This document shows positions 43,687 through 53,310 of a stretch of DNA of 54,419 bases, piece after piece. Both the position numbers and the translations under genes were made by a program. Source of the DNA: Cyanobacteriota bacterium (GTDB lineage Bacteria > Cyanobacteriota > Cyanobacteriia > Pseudanabaenales > Pseudanabaenaceae); the NCBI GenBank assembly GCA_025356295.1, contig JANXUJ010000119.1, positions 1-54,419 of the forward strand, written 5' to 3'. Under the pieces are notes generated by a model that was not told the DNA's origin, made no database searches, and was given only the letters and a program-made list of their open reading frames with translations. How positions within the stretch are numbered: position 1 is the stretch's first letter; every line of letters begins with the position of its first letter.

Positions 43687-44601
43687 TTAGACAGATGGAC
43701 TAATGGGAATGCGTTTAACTAGGTGATATTTGCAACCTGCGGCGAGAATATGCACGCGTAAGTTGTGGATTGTTAATGGTGCAGTGCCGCTAACCCACAG
43801 TTGATTGCTGTAAGAAATTTCTCCTGGATCGACTACTGTGACCGTACCGCGACCAAGAACACGCATGATGTTGTTTGGTTCAAAGATGGCTACGGTGTCT
43901 TCATCGATGCCGATGCCAATTTTGTCAGGATGGGCGGCGATCGCGGTCATCAAACGTGCCATCCGATTACGATTATGAAAATGCTGATCAAAAATAATTT
44001 CTGGCAATATATTTAAGCCAGTACTCATATTGACGAGTTCTTTGTGAGGCGACTCACTGCTACTACCACCTGAAATCATGTGATAGCCCATAGCGGCTGC
44101 TCCTGCACTCGTACCCGCTAGTACTAAGCGATTTTCATTAATCCGTTTGGCAATCGTGATCGCAAAGGGCGTATCCGCAATCAATGCACAGAGACGTAGT
44201 TGGTCACCGCCAGTCATAAAGATACCTGTAAACCGATCTACCAAAGCTTCAGCTTCGGGATAGTCATCAGTGGGCCGTTCGCGAATGTCCAGTACTTCAA
44301 CGACACTTGCACCTAGCTCGGTGAAAATATCATGATAAATGCGCCCGATGATGTCGGGTTCTCTCGAAGCGCAGGGAATGATCGCAATGCGCGCTTGTGA
44401 GCCACCAGAATTTTCTACAAAGGCTTTGAGAATCTTGCGGTCTTGGACTTTATCCTCTCCACCACCGATTACCATTACCGCCGACTTAATAATTTGAGTC
44501 ATGCCCCTATCTATCGCCATATCTTCGTCTAGATTCAGCATATTAGCAGATTGGTCAACAAATTGTTTTAGGCGATCGATCAGGTCAACAACTTGACTCA
44601 T
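43687..44601 (-). CDS. cphB: Cyanophycinase
   Basis: Cyanophycinase is a serine-type exopeptidase that degrades the storage polymer cyanophycin to Asp-Arg dipeptides. Visible are VIGGGEDKVQDRKI, FMTGGDQLRLCALI, the nucleophile motif AGTSAGAAAMG and FDQHFHNRNRMARLMTAI, all characteristic. The protein is 304 residues. The partner cyanophycin synthetase is not within the window. It supports a cyanobacterial host, though some other bacteria have it too. Confidence 0.94.
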   Translation of the reverse strand: MSQVVDLIDRLKQFVDQSANMLNLDEDMAIDRGMTQIIKSAVMVIGGGEDKVQDRKILKAFVENSGGSQARIAIIPCASREPDIIGRIYHDIFTELGASVVEVLDIRERPTDDYPEAEALVDRFTGIFMTGGDQLRLCALIADTPFAITIAKRINENRLVLAGTSAGAAAMGYHMISGGSSSESPHKELVNMSTGLNILPEIIFDQHFHNRNRMARLMTAIAAHPDKIGIGIDEDTVAIFEPNNIMRVLGRGTVTVVDPGEISYSNQLWVSGTAPLTIHNLRVHILAAGCKYHLVKRIPISPSV

Positions 44602-44655
44602 GTTTTGCTCTTGCTGAATCGCCGATAGTTTTGATTATAAAATTGTATATCCTGT

Positions 44656-44850
44656 TGACACTCCTCAGCCTGAAGGCGTGAGGATTCCTGATTCAGCGAG
44701 ACAACTTACTAATTCAGACTTACATCTAACTAGCAAAAGTTTCCATCCAGATTGTTTGTATTCAACCGAATGACCACGTTTCTTGAATTAATGTGTCGAT
44801 ATAAAGCCGTGCTAGAAGCACGGGGGGTAAACCCATTTTTCCGATAAGTC
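44656..44850. mobile_element. Possible IS200/IS605-type end remnant or derived MITE
   Basis: This gap of the 304-bp intergenic space contains two hairpins: CCTCAGCCTGAAGGCGTGAGG in shape (arms at 44663-44683) and CCGTGCT/AGCACGG (44807-44823), followed by GGGGGTAAACCC. The first resembles the hairpin downstream of tnpB genes as I remember it from cyanobacteria (a CTCC-stem-GAGGATTC pattern). No transposase reading frame remains. It is a judgment from pattern and memory, not alignment. Confidence 0.4.
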
Positions 44851-44853
44851 AAA

Positions 44854-44900
44854 ATCTCAAAAGTAAATGGGGCGCAAAGCTGCTAATTTACTTTTGAGAT
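44854..44900 (-). terminator. 15-bp hairpin at the end of livH
   Basis: The arms ATCTCAAAAGTAAAT (44854-44868) and ATTTACTTTTGAGAT (44886-44900) are exact reverse complements with a 17-base loop. It lies 6 bp beyond the livH stop and probably terminates that leftward transcript. Confidence 0.8.
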
Positions 44901-44905
44901 AGCTA

Positions 44906-45862
44906 TTAAACTTTTTGAACAAAGCTTTTACCAAGAAGTCCTTGTGGTCGGATCAGTAAAACTATAAATATCAATGCGAAGGCTACGGCTTCTTTGTATG
45001 CGGATTGATCTGATGGTACAAATGACTCGGCTAGTCCTAAGACAACTCCACCGACAACGGCTCCAGGGATATTGCCTAGTCCGCCTAAGACGATTACGGC
45101 TAGTCCTTTTAAGCCAAAGCCAATCCCAAAATAAGGACCAGCAATGCTGACGCTGGAGCTAACTAGGGTTCCTGCTAAGCCAGCTAAAAAGCCTGATACA
45201 AAAAAGGTAAGCAAAATAAAAAAATCAGTGTTTATTCCTAATAAACTAGCGGTGATTGCATCTTCGGCAACCGCTTTCATCGCTTTGCCAAGTTTGGTGA
45301 AATTAATCGCATAGGTGAGAATTGATAAGATTATTGCTGATACGCTGAAGATCACAATTTGGACGGTGCGGATCGCGATCAGTTTGTCGACTGTGCCGAA
45401 GTTGATCGCGGGTGGTAAGTTGCCGTAAATGTTAGACGGAAAGCTATAGCTCTCTGCGCCGACAAGGTATTGGATGGTATTGACGATCGCTAAAGCGACA
45501 CCTAAGCTGGAAACCAGTGTAAGTAATGGATCGGCTTGGCGATCGCGTAAAGGACGAAAGGCAATGCGTTCGATCAGTACGCTCACCGCGCCAGTCAGTA
45601 AACTGCTAACGACAATGGCAACAAAAAAGGGTAAATGCAGTTCTTTGGGTAAGGAGAGGTTTGCCATGAGACCATTGAATCCAAATGCGCCGCCACAAAG
45701 CACATAGGTAAAGTACGCCCCAAGTGTAAATACAGCTCCGTGAGCAAAGTTGATAATTCCTAAAATCGAGAATACTAAGGTGTATCCGAGCGCAAAAATT
45801 GCGTAGACACTGCCAATCGATAAGCCGTTTAGAAATTGCTGTAAAACTACCGAAAAGTCCAT
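44906..45862 (-). CDS. livH: Branched-chain/neutral amino acid ABC transporter permease (LivH/NatD-like)
   Basis: The 318-residue integral membrane protein has about eight hydrophobic segments. The start FLNGLSIGSVYAIFALGYTLVFSILGIINFAHGAVFTLGAYF and the internal AAxxx-like loop AVAEDAITASLLGINTDFFILLTFFVSGFLAGLAGTLV are typical of LivH permeases. In cyanobacteria such subunits serve the Nat system for neutral amino acids or, as UrtB, urea uptake. The partner subunits are not adjacent, so the substrate is open. Its ATG abuts the start codon of the divergent protease gene. Confidence 0.88.
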   Translation of the reverse strand: MDFSVVLQQFLNGLSIGSVYAIFALGYTLVFSILGIINFAHGAVFTLGAYFTYVLCGGAFGFNGLMANLSLPKELHLPFFVAIVVSSLLTGAVSVLIERIAFRPLRDRQADPLLTLVSSLGVALAIVNTIQYLVGAESYSFPSNIYGNLPPAINFGTVDKLIAIRTVQIVIFSVSAIILSILTYAINFTKLGKAMKAVAEDAITASLLGINTDFFILLTFFVSGFLAGLAGTLVSSSVSIAGPYFGIGFGLKGLAVIVLGGLGNIPGAVVGGVVLGLAESFVPSDQSAYKEAVAFALIFIVLLIRPQGLLGKSFVQKV

Positions 45863-46636
45863 ATGAGTTTTTTAAGGTTTTTTAAAAATATTACACTTGT
45901 AATTGCGAGTATGGCGATCGCGGTGACGGTCACTCCGACAGCTTCAGCGATCGCTACGCTCAAAAATCTTCATCTAGCAAATAATAAAGATGAAGATAAT
46001 AAAGATCAAAATTTAATTGCTGCGGATAGATCGCAAGCAGCTAGATCGCAACCAATGCAATTGCCTGATACGGGCGCGCAAGATGACAGTTGGAGTTGCG
46101 GACCAAATTCGGCGGCGAGGGTGCTGCGATATTACGCGCATGATGTTGACTACGCAATGGTTAGAGATGTTACTAACAAGAAGCTATTTTTGCCGCAAAG
46201 AATGCATAATCCTTTTACTAATCAATGGATCGAGATGCGAACGGGGACACCGCCCCTGACGTTGCAACAGGTGCTGCAACGCTGGGAAGGCGATCGCGTG
46301 AAGCGGTCATCTCAAACCAGTTTTGATAAGTTAATTAGTCTGGTGCGATCGGGTAAACCTGCGATCGCCCTGGTACGCGTTGGCAATTTCTCGATACCAT
46401 ATGTCGGCTCGATTCCTATTTTGCATTGGATTGTGGTGACGGGAGCAGATTCGGGTCAGATTTATTACACAGATACCAATAGTCAAGCTTATTCTTTGTC
46501 ATATCAAGATTTCCAGACAAAGTGGAATTTAGGATTAGATAAAAATGGTTCGGATCGAGATGTGAGTGTGGCGATCGCGAATGTCTTGAAAAGTAATGGT
46601 GTAGAGGCTCGTACTCTTGTCTGGATTGAGCGTTAG
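45863..46636 (+). CDS. Secreted C39-like cysteine peptidase
   Basis: The 257-residue protein has an N-terminal signal peptide (about residues 1-28, ending ASA) and a papain-like C39 core: the nucleophile Cys in DDSWSCGPNSAARVLRYY and the His in ILHWIVVTGADSG, with YYTDTNSQAYSLSYQDF giving the third position. C39 peptidases cleave leader peptides or act in cell-wall turnover; here the target is unknown. The start codon touches the ATG of livH on the other strand with no intergenic base. Confidence 0.82.
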   Translation: MSFLRFFKNITLVIASMAIAVTVTPTASAIATLKNLHLANNKDEDNKDQNLIAADRSQAARSQPMQLPDTGAQDDSWSCGPNSAARVLRYYAHDVDYAMVRDVTNKKLFLPQRMHNPFTNQWIEMRTGTPPLTLQQVLQRWEGDRVKRSSQTSFDKLISLVRSGKPAIALVRVGNFSIPYVGSIPILHWIVVTGADSGQIYYTDTNSQAYSLSYQDFQTKWNLGLDKNGSDRDVSVAIANVLKSNGVEARTLVWIER

Positions 46637-46743
46637 TATAGCTAAGCTTTATTTTGATGAGATTTCTTGATAAAGTGGTTGAGGTGGTGTGATAGATCAA
46701 GACAACTTTTCATAGCAGGAGAAAGCTACAAGCAATATTAATT

Positions 46744-48288
46744 ATGATCAAAACCGCAATTACGAAGATCGCAGTATTAGGGCTTTTTCCTCTGATGTGC
46801 AGTCTCGCTCCTGCTCTTGACTCGATCGCCTTAGCCCAAAATTTACCCAAATCAATTATTCAGATTGCTCAAAGTGATCAAAATCCACCGATTAAGCTGG
46901 TGGAACGCGCTAATGCGCTGAGAGAGCAGAATCAACTTGATCGCGCCCTCGATTTGTATCGACAAGCGATCGCGGCAAGTCCAGAATTTGTACCTGCTTA
47001 TTATGGTTTGGGCGTGACATTGCGCCAAAAAGGGGATATTCAAGGTGCAATTGACGCTCATCGTCAAGCAATTTTGATCGATAAAAGCTATACGCCTGCT
47101 TATTACGGGCTGGGGATTGCGCTTTATCAAAAGGGGGATGCTAGTGGGGCAATCACGGCTTACGATCAGTTCATTCAATTTAGCAAAGCAGAGACTAACC
47201 TTGCTCCTGCTTACTACAATTTGGGGCTAGCCCATGAGCGCCGCAATAACATTGAAGGGGCGATCGCTTCTTTTCAAAAAGCAATTGAGTTTGATCCTAA
47301 ATATGCCCTTGCTTATAATGGTTTAGGCACTGTCCTCAGGCGACAAGGCAATCGCAAGGAGGCGATCGCTTCTTATCGCAAAGCGATCGAGCTTGCACCT
47401 CAATACGCAGTTGCTCATTTTGCAATGGGAATCTCGCTGTATGAAGACCGTGACTATATGGGCGCGATCGACTCATACAAGCGGGTAATAACTATAGATG
47501 CTAATTTTCCGAATGTTTATTACAACCTCGGCTTGGCTTATAACCAATTAGGCGATCGTCAAAATGCGATCGCCACTTTTCGGAAAGCGATCGGGCAGGA
47601 TTCTCGTAATGCTGATATTTATGCTGCCATAGGTAGCGTCTTTTTGCGTGAGGAAAATATTCCTGAAGCTTCTGAAGCATTTAGACGTAGTACGGAAATC
47701 AATCCGCGCGTAGCAAGTACTTTTAATGGTTTAGGGCTAGCATTACGCAGACAAGGTGATCTCACAGGGGCAATTTCAGCTTATGAGCGCTCGATTGCGA
47801 TTAATCCTAGTTATGCTGCTGCGTATAACAATCTTGGTCGTGTTCTCTCTGACCAGAAGCGTAATTCTGAGGCGATTACTGCATTTCGGCGGGCGATCGC
47901 GCTGGATGCTAAAAATGCAGTTGCTTATAGCAATCTCGGCAACCTTTTGCGATCGCAGGGTGATAGTGAAGAAGCGATCGCTGCTTTTCAAAAAACGATT
48001 GCGATCGGCAAAGAAGACCTATGGGTGGACTACACCAGTCTGGGACTTGCCTATGCTGATCGCGGTAAGTTAGGCGAAGCTCAAACCGCCTATTTCAAGG
48101 CTATGTCTTTAAATCCAAAGTTTGCTAAAGCGCATTTTGGATTGGGCGCGTTATATACGCTTAAGGGTGAAGTTAGTAACGCGATTCGCTCTTATCAAGA
48201 AGCTTTGCAGCTATATGAAGAAAATCGTGATGCCGAATGGATTAAGCGCACTCAACAAGCGATCCAAGCACTGCAAGGAATCACATAA
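46744..48288 (+). CDS. Secreted tetratricopeptide-repeat protein
   Basis: The 514-residue protein has a signal peptide (about 1-31, ending ALA) and roughly twelve TPR units from about residue 58 on, e.g. PAYYGLGVTLRQKGDIQGAIDAHRQAI and PKYALAYNGLGTVLRRQGNRKEAI. TPR arrays bind partner proteins. It has no enzymatic domain. Codons for the repeated AIA/AIAS turn carry GCGATCGC many times, so its HIP1 density is very high. It stands alone between the peptidase gene and fabG. Confidence 0.88.
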   Translation: MIKTAITKIAVLGLFPLMCSLAPALDSIALAQNLPKSIIQIAQSDQNPPIKLVERANALREQNQLDRALDLYRQAIAASPEFVPAYYGLGVTLRQKGDIQGAIDAHRQAILIDKSYTPAYYGLGIALYQKGDASGAITAYDQFIQFSKAETNLAPAYYNLGLAHERRNNIEGAIASFQKAIEFDPKYALAYNGLGTVLRRQGNRKEAIASYRKAIELAPQYAVAHFAMGISLYEDRDYMGAIDSYKRVITIDANFPNVYYNLGLAYNQLGDRQNAIATFRKAIGQDSRNADIYAAIGSVFLREENIPEASEAFRRSTEINPRVASTFNGLGLALRRQGDLTGAISAYERSIAINPSYAAAYNNLGRVLSDQKRNSEAITAFRRAIALDAKNAVAYSNLGNLLRSQGDSEEAIAAFQKTIAIGKEDLWVDYTSLGLAYADRGKLGEAQTAYFKAMSLNPKFAKAHFGLGALYTLKGEVSNAIRSYQEALQLYEENRDAEWIKRTQQAIQALQGIT

Positions 48289-48359
48289 CTCGCTAACTTA
48301 TAGCGATCGCTCACAACTAAATCAAAGCAGTTTAATTGCGACATTGACGCGATGTTAAG

Positions 48360-48395
48360 GGTTGATTTTTGGGTTGATTTCTCGGTTGATTTCTG
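48360..48395. repeat. Short tandem repeat, three 12-bp units
   Basis: Three consecutive units GGTTGATTTTTG, GGTTGATTTCTC and GGTTGATTTCTG fill this span of the 213-bp gap between the TPR gene and fabG. Such a repeat can change copy number. No function is evident. Confidence 0.75.
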
Positions 48396-48486
48396 AGAAG
48401 AGCGATCGCGGTTTTGGATTGTTATAAGCTTATTTAGGTTTGTGCCTCGTCAAGAGAAGTACAAACTATAAGAAATAAATTATTGA

Positions 48487-49260
<774 letters not shown>

Positions 49261-49263
49261 AAT

Positions 49264-49296
49264 AAAAAAGAAGAGCGTGAAGCACTCTTCTTTTTT
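49264..49296 (+). terminator. Terminator after fabG
   Basis: The arms AAAAAAGAAGAG (49264-49275) and CTCTTCTTTTTT (49285-49296) flank a short loop containing a partly pairing GTG/CAC, starting 4 bases after the fabG stop, ending in a T run. Confidence 0.88.
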
Positions 49297-49350
49297 CTAA
49301 ACATTTTTCTAACACTTAATCAATAAGTACAGCCTAAGAGCTACATAGTC

Positions 49351-50166
49351 ATGCGTTTGATATTTGCATTTTTCCTAATCTTATTTTTAACTTTTAATCC
49401 TGTGGCGATCGCACCAGTACAGGCGCAAATCGGTATTACTGAAGCAGAATCTAATCAACTTGATGCACTTGTCAAAAAAGCATTTGCGGCGACAGATGCA
49501 GGTGAGTTTGCAGAAGCAGAGAGCTACTGGACAGATTTGATCAAGCTCTATCCAGACAATGCCGCAGGTTGGAGCAATCGTGGCAACTCCAAAATCAGTC
49601 AAAATAAATCGCAATCAGCGCTGGAAGACTATAACAAAGCCGTAGAACTTGCGCCAAATTTTCCTGATCCTTATCTCAATCGTGGCGCGGCGCTGGAAGG
49701 ACTAGGCAAATGGGAAGAAGCGATCGCGGATTATAATCGCGTTCTTGAAATTGATCCTAAAGATGCGGCAGCGTACAACAATCGTGGTAATGCTAAAGCG
49801 GGTTTAGGCAAATGGAATGAGGCGATCGCTGATTATCAAACGGCGATGAATGTCAATTCGCGGTTTAGTACTGCTTTTGGGAATAATGCGATCGCTTTGT
49901 ATCAGGTTGGTTCTCAAACTGGCAAGACTGATGTGGCAATTAAGGCAATGAAAAATATCTTACGCAAATATCCCAACTTTACGGATGTTCGCGCAGCTCT
50001 GACGGCGGCGCTATGGGCAGATCACAAGCAAGGTGAAGCCGAAAGTAACTGGGTGTCTGTACTAAACCTCGATCCCCGATATCGTGATATTGATTGGGTC
50101 AAAAACATTCGCCGTTGGCCGCCATCAATGGTTACGGCGCTGGAAAATTTTCTAACCTTAAAGTAA
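49351..50166 (+). CDS. Secreted TPR protein
   Basis: The 271-residue protein has a signal peptide (about 1-24, cleaved after VQA or nearby) and three to four TPR units: EFAEAESYWTDLIKLYPDNAAGWSNRG, SALEDYNKAVELAPNFPDPYLNRG, WEEAIADYNRVLEIDPKDAAAYNNRG and WNEAIADYQTAM. A C-terminal part lacks clear repeats. Similar lumenal or periplasmic TPR proteins are common in cyanobacteria and plastids; its partner is not known. Confidence 0.87.
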   Translation: MRLIFAFFLILFLTFNPVAIAPVQAQIGITEAESNQLDALVKKAFAATDAGEFAEAESYWTDLIKLYPDNAAGWSNRGNSKISQNKSQSALEDYNKAVELAPNFPDPYLNRGAALEGLGKWEEAIADYNRVLEIDPKDAAAYNNRGNAKAGLGKWNEAIADYQTAMNVNSRFSTAFGNNAIALYQVGSQTGKTDVAIKAMKNILRKYPNFTDVRAALTAALWADHKQGEAESNWVSVLNLDPRYRDIDWVKNIRRWPPSMVTALENFLTLK

Positions 50167-50198
50167 GTGATTTTTTGATGAGATATTAGAAAAAAAAC

Positions 50199-50522
50199 TT
50201 ATTTATTAGGAATAGAAAAATTGATCTCTCGGCGTTGTTGGTTTCTAAAAGTGGAGACCGCCTCATCGAGAGATTCTGATTGGTTAGCGCGAAACTGTTC
50301 AGCAGATTTACCGCCAGCGAGGTTGATGTTGTTAATCAGTTGCAATAAGTTGAGATTGCTACCACCAACACTAAGAGGCGATCGCTCTTGTTGTTGTGCT
50401 TCGCGGAGAGTTTGTTCGGAAAGTGTCGTTGAGGGTGTGCTTTGAGCGATCGCGCTAGCCGAGACAAGCAATAATCCTGATAGGAGACTTGTAGCAGCGA
50501 GAGAAATTGTTTTAAAGATCAT
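50199..50522 (-). CDS. Small secreted protein of unknown function
   Basis: The 107-residue product has a signal peptide (about 1-26, ending AIA), a stretch SLSVGGSNLNLLQLINNINLAGGKSAEQFRANQSESLDEAV and ends in basic residues. It has no domain I recognise. The pattern, a short secreted protein with a conserved LLQLIN core, resembles small cyanobacterial proteins. It lies alone, convergent to the TPR gene. Confidence 0.65.
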   Translation of the reverse strand: MIFKTISLAATSLLSGLLLVSASAIAQSTPSTTLSEQTLREAQQQERSPLSVGGSNLNLLQLINNINLAGGKSAEQFRANQSESLDEAVSTFRNQQRREINFSIPNK

Positions 50523-50637
50523 AAATTTAGCTCAGTGATAACATCTAGTCCTAGTTTATACCAAATTTTTATAGCTGATGCCAGCTTGAGAGTAAAAGCG
50601 GCTTGCTGATTTATTCTGGAGTTTTTATTTTGGAATT

Positions 50638-51414
50638 TTAGTAATCATATGGATTTTTTGGTTCAGCGATCGCGGTAATGTTGCTGGCTACGATCACGAC
50701 TTGACGCTTTCCATTTGTGGTTTCGACATCCGCTTGACCTTCTATCTGTAACCAGCGATCGGGCGGATATTTGGCACGACTTTCGCTAATCTTGATCGGC
50801 AAACTGACAGGATAGACATCAGCCGCACAGCAAGTAATCACAAAGCGTGTAATCAAAAATTCATTGTCAGGCTGATCGGGAGCATGGACAACAAATCCTG
50901 TAAATTTCACTTTTTGTCCCTTATAAGCATCAGGCTCAGGATAGGCACTGATGGTGCGTACCCACTCGACAAGAGTACGCTCTTCGGGGCGATTGCTCGC
51001 ACGAAACGATTTGGGAATGGTTCTGGCATCCGCAACATTATCAATTACGCCGCGATGGATCGCTTTTTCGCTCGTAAATGGGCGAGGATTGATGAACAAG
51101 GCAATGATCGCCACAATCAAAAGTAAGCTACTGCTCAAAGATGGCTTAATCAGTGTTACATGCTGTTGATTGTTATTGGTATAGGAATAACGCCGCCGTT
51201 GGACTACCCGCCAGGCCTCGACCGCACCGATCGCGATTAGTCCTAAACCAGCGATCGCGGTCAGGGGAATGTAGTTGGGATGGACTAAGAGAAATAGTTG
51301 ACCAGAGAGCCAAAGTTTAGTGAGGACGATTCCCCAAGCAGCGATCGCGCAAGCCTCTAGCCAGGGTAGAAATTTCTGTCCAATATGCGAAGGATTAGTC
51401 GATCTAGATGACAT
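50638..51414 (-). CDS. TIGR03943/DUF1980-like membrane protein
   Basis: The 258-residue protein has about three N-terminal membrane segments (15-45, 48-68, 92-110) and a soluble C-terminal domain with KVKFTGFVVHAPDQPDNEFLITRFVITCCAADVYPVSLPI and WLQIEGQADVE, the pattern of the YcgQ-like TIGR03943 family. These proteins usually pair with a permease of the DUF318 type, here not visible in the window. A double Cys (TCCAAD) is kept. It lies 3 bp from the TpsB gene in the same direction. Confidence 0.75.
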   Translation of the reverse strand: MSSRSTNPSHIGQKFLPWLEACAIAAWGIVLTKLWLSGQLFLLVHPNYIPLTAIAGLGLIAIGAVEAWRVVQRRRYSYTNNNQQHVTLIKPSLSSSLLLIVAIIALFINPRPFTSEKAIHRGVIDNVADARTIPKSFRASNRPEERTLVEWVRTISAYPEPDAYKGQKVKFTGFVVHAPDQPDNEFLITRFVITCCAADVYPVSLPIKISESRAKYPPDRWLQIEGQADVETTNGKRQVVIVASNITAIAEPKNPYDY

Positions 51415-51417
51415 AGG

Positions 51418-53142
51418 TTAAAAACCAGTAAATTGCAAGGAAAATATAATGCTTTGAGGCTGTGCGGCATTTCCTGAAACGTTTGCAGAAACTAATTGTA
51501 CCGCCCATTCTAGTCTGGCGCGCAAATTTGCCGTAGCTTCCCATCGTAAGCCTAATCCTGTACTAGCCAAGAATCCTGAAAAGCTATTAGGATTGTTACT
51601 CCACACAGTGCCAGCATCGATAAATGGAACGACTTGGATTAGTCCGATCGCCTCATTTCGCAATAATGGCAACCGTACTTCCATTGTACCAACGACACCA
51701 TTGTTACCCGTATATAAATTTTGACGATAGCCGCGAACTGTATCTACACCGCCAATGCCAAATTGCTCAGTTGGTAATAGTGAATTGCTAGTTAGTTGCG
51801 TTCCCAATCGAAATACGGAGATTGTATCTTTCTCTAAAGCTTGCACCCACTGAAACTGTCCTTGCCAGCTTAAAAATCTGCCATCAGTTCCTAAATCATT
51901 AACTGTTGCTCCCAATATTCCTAGTCCCAGATTAAACTGCGATCGCGCCGCTAGGACTTGGTTAGTAGTTCGCTCGACCCATTCTTGACTAAACCTTAAA
52001 GAATTTACAACAGTGCGACCATTTTCGGCACCAACCGAAAAAGAGAAGGGAATATTGCCAAGCAAAAAATCTTGACTCTCACGCCGTTCAAAATCTAATC
52101 CTATAGATAGCTCACTATTAGGATTACGAAATATAAAATATCGGTAGCCAATTGCCAAAGCTTGCGATCGGCTATTGATATCAATCGATGAGAATGGTTT
52201 TTCGATAATGCGACTGCTATTGTAATTGTAACGAAATTGCAGCTCATCTTTGACATTTAGAGGTAAATCATAGCGAATTCCATACTTGCGTGTTCCTTCA
52301 GTGCTACCGACATCAATGTTTAGCGTGTCTCCTAGTCCTGTCAAATTACGATAGCCCACTGAGCCATATAAGCCGAATGATCCGACACTGGGAGATTCGC
52401 GATTTTCTAGTGTTAGCGAACTTATCCAAGGCTTACTTTCTTTGAGTTCTATCTCTAAAATGCTGCGTCCGACACTGCGACCTGCTTTGAGTTCGGCACG
52501 AACCGAACTAAATAATGGATTGAGTTGGAGAAGTTGTAATCCTGATTCTAGATTACGGATATTAACTGGACTTGTACCTGCTTCAGCAATTCGCGATCGC
52601 ACATAGTTTTCTTGCAATCGTGACAATCCACTAATCTCAGTTCGTTCTAATTCACCTTCGACTATTTGAACGGAGATGATGCCATTTTTGAAGTCTTGCG
52701 ATTGCACGGGTAGAAATGCGCCTGAAGTTAGATAACCATTACTGACATAAAGATCGGTAATTACCGCCCGAATTGCTAATAAATCTTGAATTTTGGCAGT
52801 TTTCCCTAAATAAGATGCAACTGCTTGCTGTAGTTCTCCTTCCGAAAAAACGGTACTACCTAAAATTTTAATCTTCCGCACGATTACATCTGCTTCGGGT
52901 AATTGGGAAGGTATAGATGATGGTGCGAGTTGCCTTTCTGGTGATTTGATTTGTGGCGATTTACTTGGATCAGGTTGAGGAGATAGAGATTCAGGCAATG
53001 TTGGTAATTGAGTGGGTAATTGATTTGCTGGTGCAGAGAGGGATTGGGCGATCGCCGCTAAACTAGGCAAAATATTAGACAAACCCATTACACCCATTAC
53101 TAGGGTTAATAAAATCGCCAGTCTATACTTTACTGTCACCAA
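51418..53142 (-). CDS. ShlB/FhaC-type two-partner secretion translocator (TpsB)
   Basis: TpsB proteins are outer-membrane beta-barrels with POTRA domains that export a large TpsA exoprotein. The 574-residue protein has a signal peptide (about 1-33), a Pro/Ser-rich stretch, a POTRA region from about residue 85 (VIVRKIKILGSTVFSEGELQQAV) and the barrel with loop-6 motif IGGVDTVRGYRQNLYTGNNGVV, ending in Phe (LQFTGF) as outer-membrane barrels do. No TpsA-like gene is visible next to it. Confidence 0.9.
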   Translation of the reverse strand: MVTVKYRLAILLTLVMGVMGLSNILPSLAAIAQSLSAPANQLPTQLPTLPESLSPQPDPSKSPQIKSPERQLAPSSIPSQLPEADVIVRKIKILGSTVFSEGELQQAVASYLGKTAKIQDLLAIRAVITDLYVSNGYLTSGAFLPVQSQDFKNGIISVQIVEGELERTEISGLSRLQENYVRSRIAEAGTSPVNIRNLESGLQLLQLNPLFSSVRAELKAGRSVGRSILEIELKESKPWISSLTLENRESPSVGSFGLYGSVGYRNLTGLGDTLNIDVGSTEGTRKYGIRYDLPLNVKDELQFRYNYNSSRIIEKPFSSIDINSRSQALAIGYRYFIFRNPNSELSIGLDFERRESQDFLLGNIPFSFSVGAENGRTVVNSLRFSQEWVERTTNQVLAARSQFNLGLGILGATVNDLGTDGRFLSWQGQFQWVQALEKDTISVFRLGTQLTSNSLLPTEQFGIGGVDTVRGYRQNLYTGNNGVVGTMEVRLPLLRNEAIGLIQVVPFIDAGTVWSNNPNSFSGFLASTGLGLRWEATANLRARLEWAVQLVSANVSGNAAQPQSIIFSLQFTGF

Positions 53143-53200
53143 TTTATTAAAGTGCGATTCGCTAAAGTTTCGTTATAGCATACCGTAAAAATCAAGACTT

Positions 53201-53249
53201 ATCTTAAGAGCTTATTTCTTTTTTTTGTTGGAATAAAATAACTTAAGAT
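53201..53249. promoter_or_regulatory. Inverted repeat ATCTTAAG/CTTAAGAT upstream of ureD
   Basis: The two 8-bp arms lie at 53201-53208 and 53242-53249 within the 168-bp divergent gap between the TpsB gene and ureD. They could be a regulator site or a loop structure; the arms are AT-rich and the finding is weak. No canonical NtcA box (GTA-N8-TAC) was recognised. Confidence 0.35.
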
Positions 53250-53310
53250 GGGAGTGAAAATATCATGCCAGCAACTATAAATTGATATAGAAAATTGATA
53301 CAGATTATTT

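Noticed and set aside
44906..45862. LivH-like permease as UrtB for urea uptake, since urease genes are 8 kb away
   Set aside because: No other urt gene is adjacent, the distance to ureD is large, and the protein pattern is that of a general LivH permease.
47756..48073. Overlapping frame inside the TPR gene
   Set aside because: Repetitive TPR coding sequence readily gives shadow frames; no start context or domain supports it.
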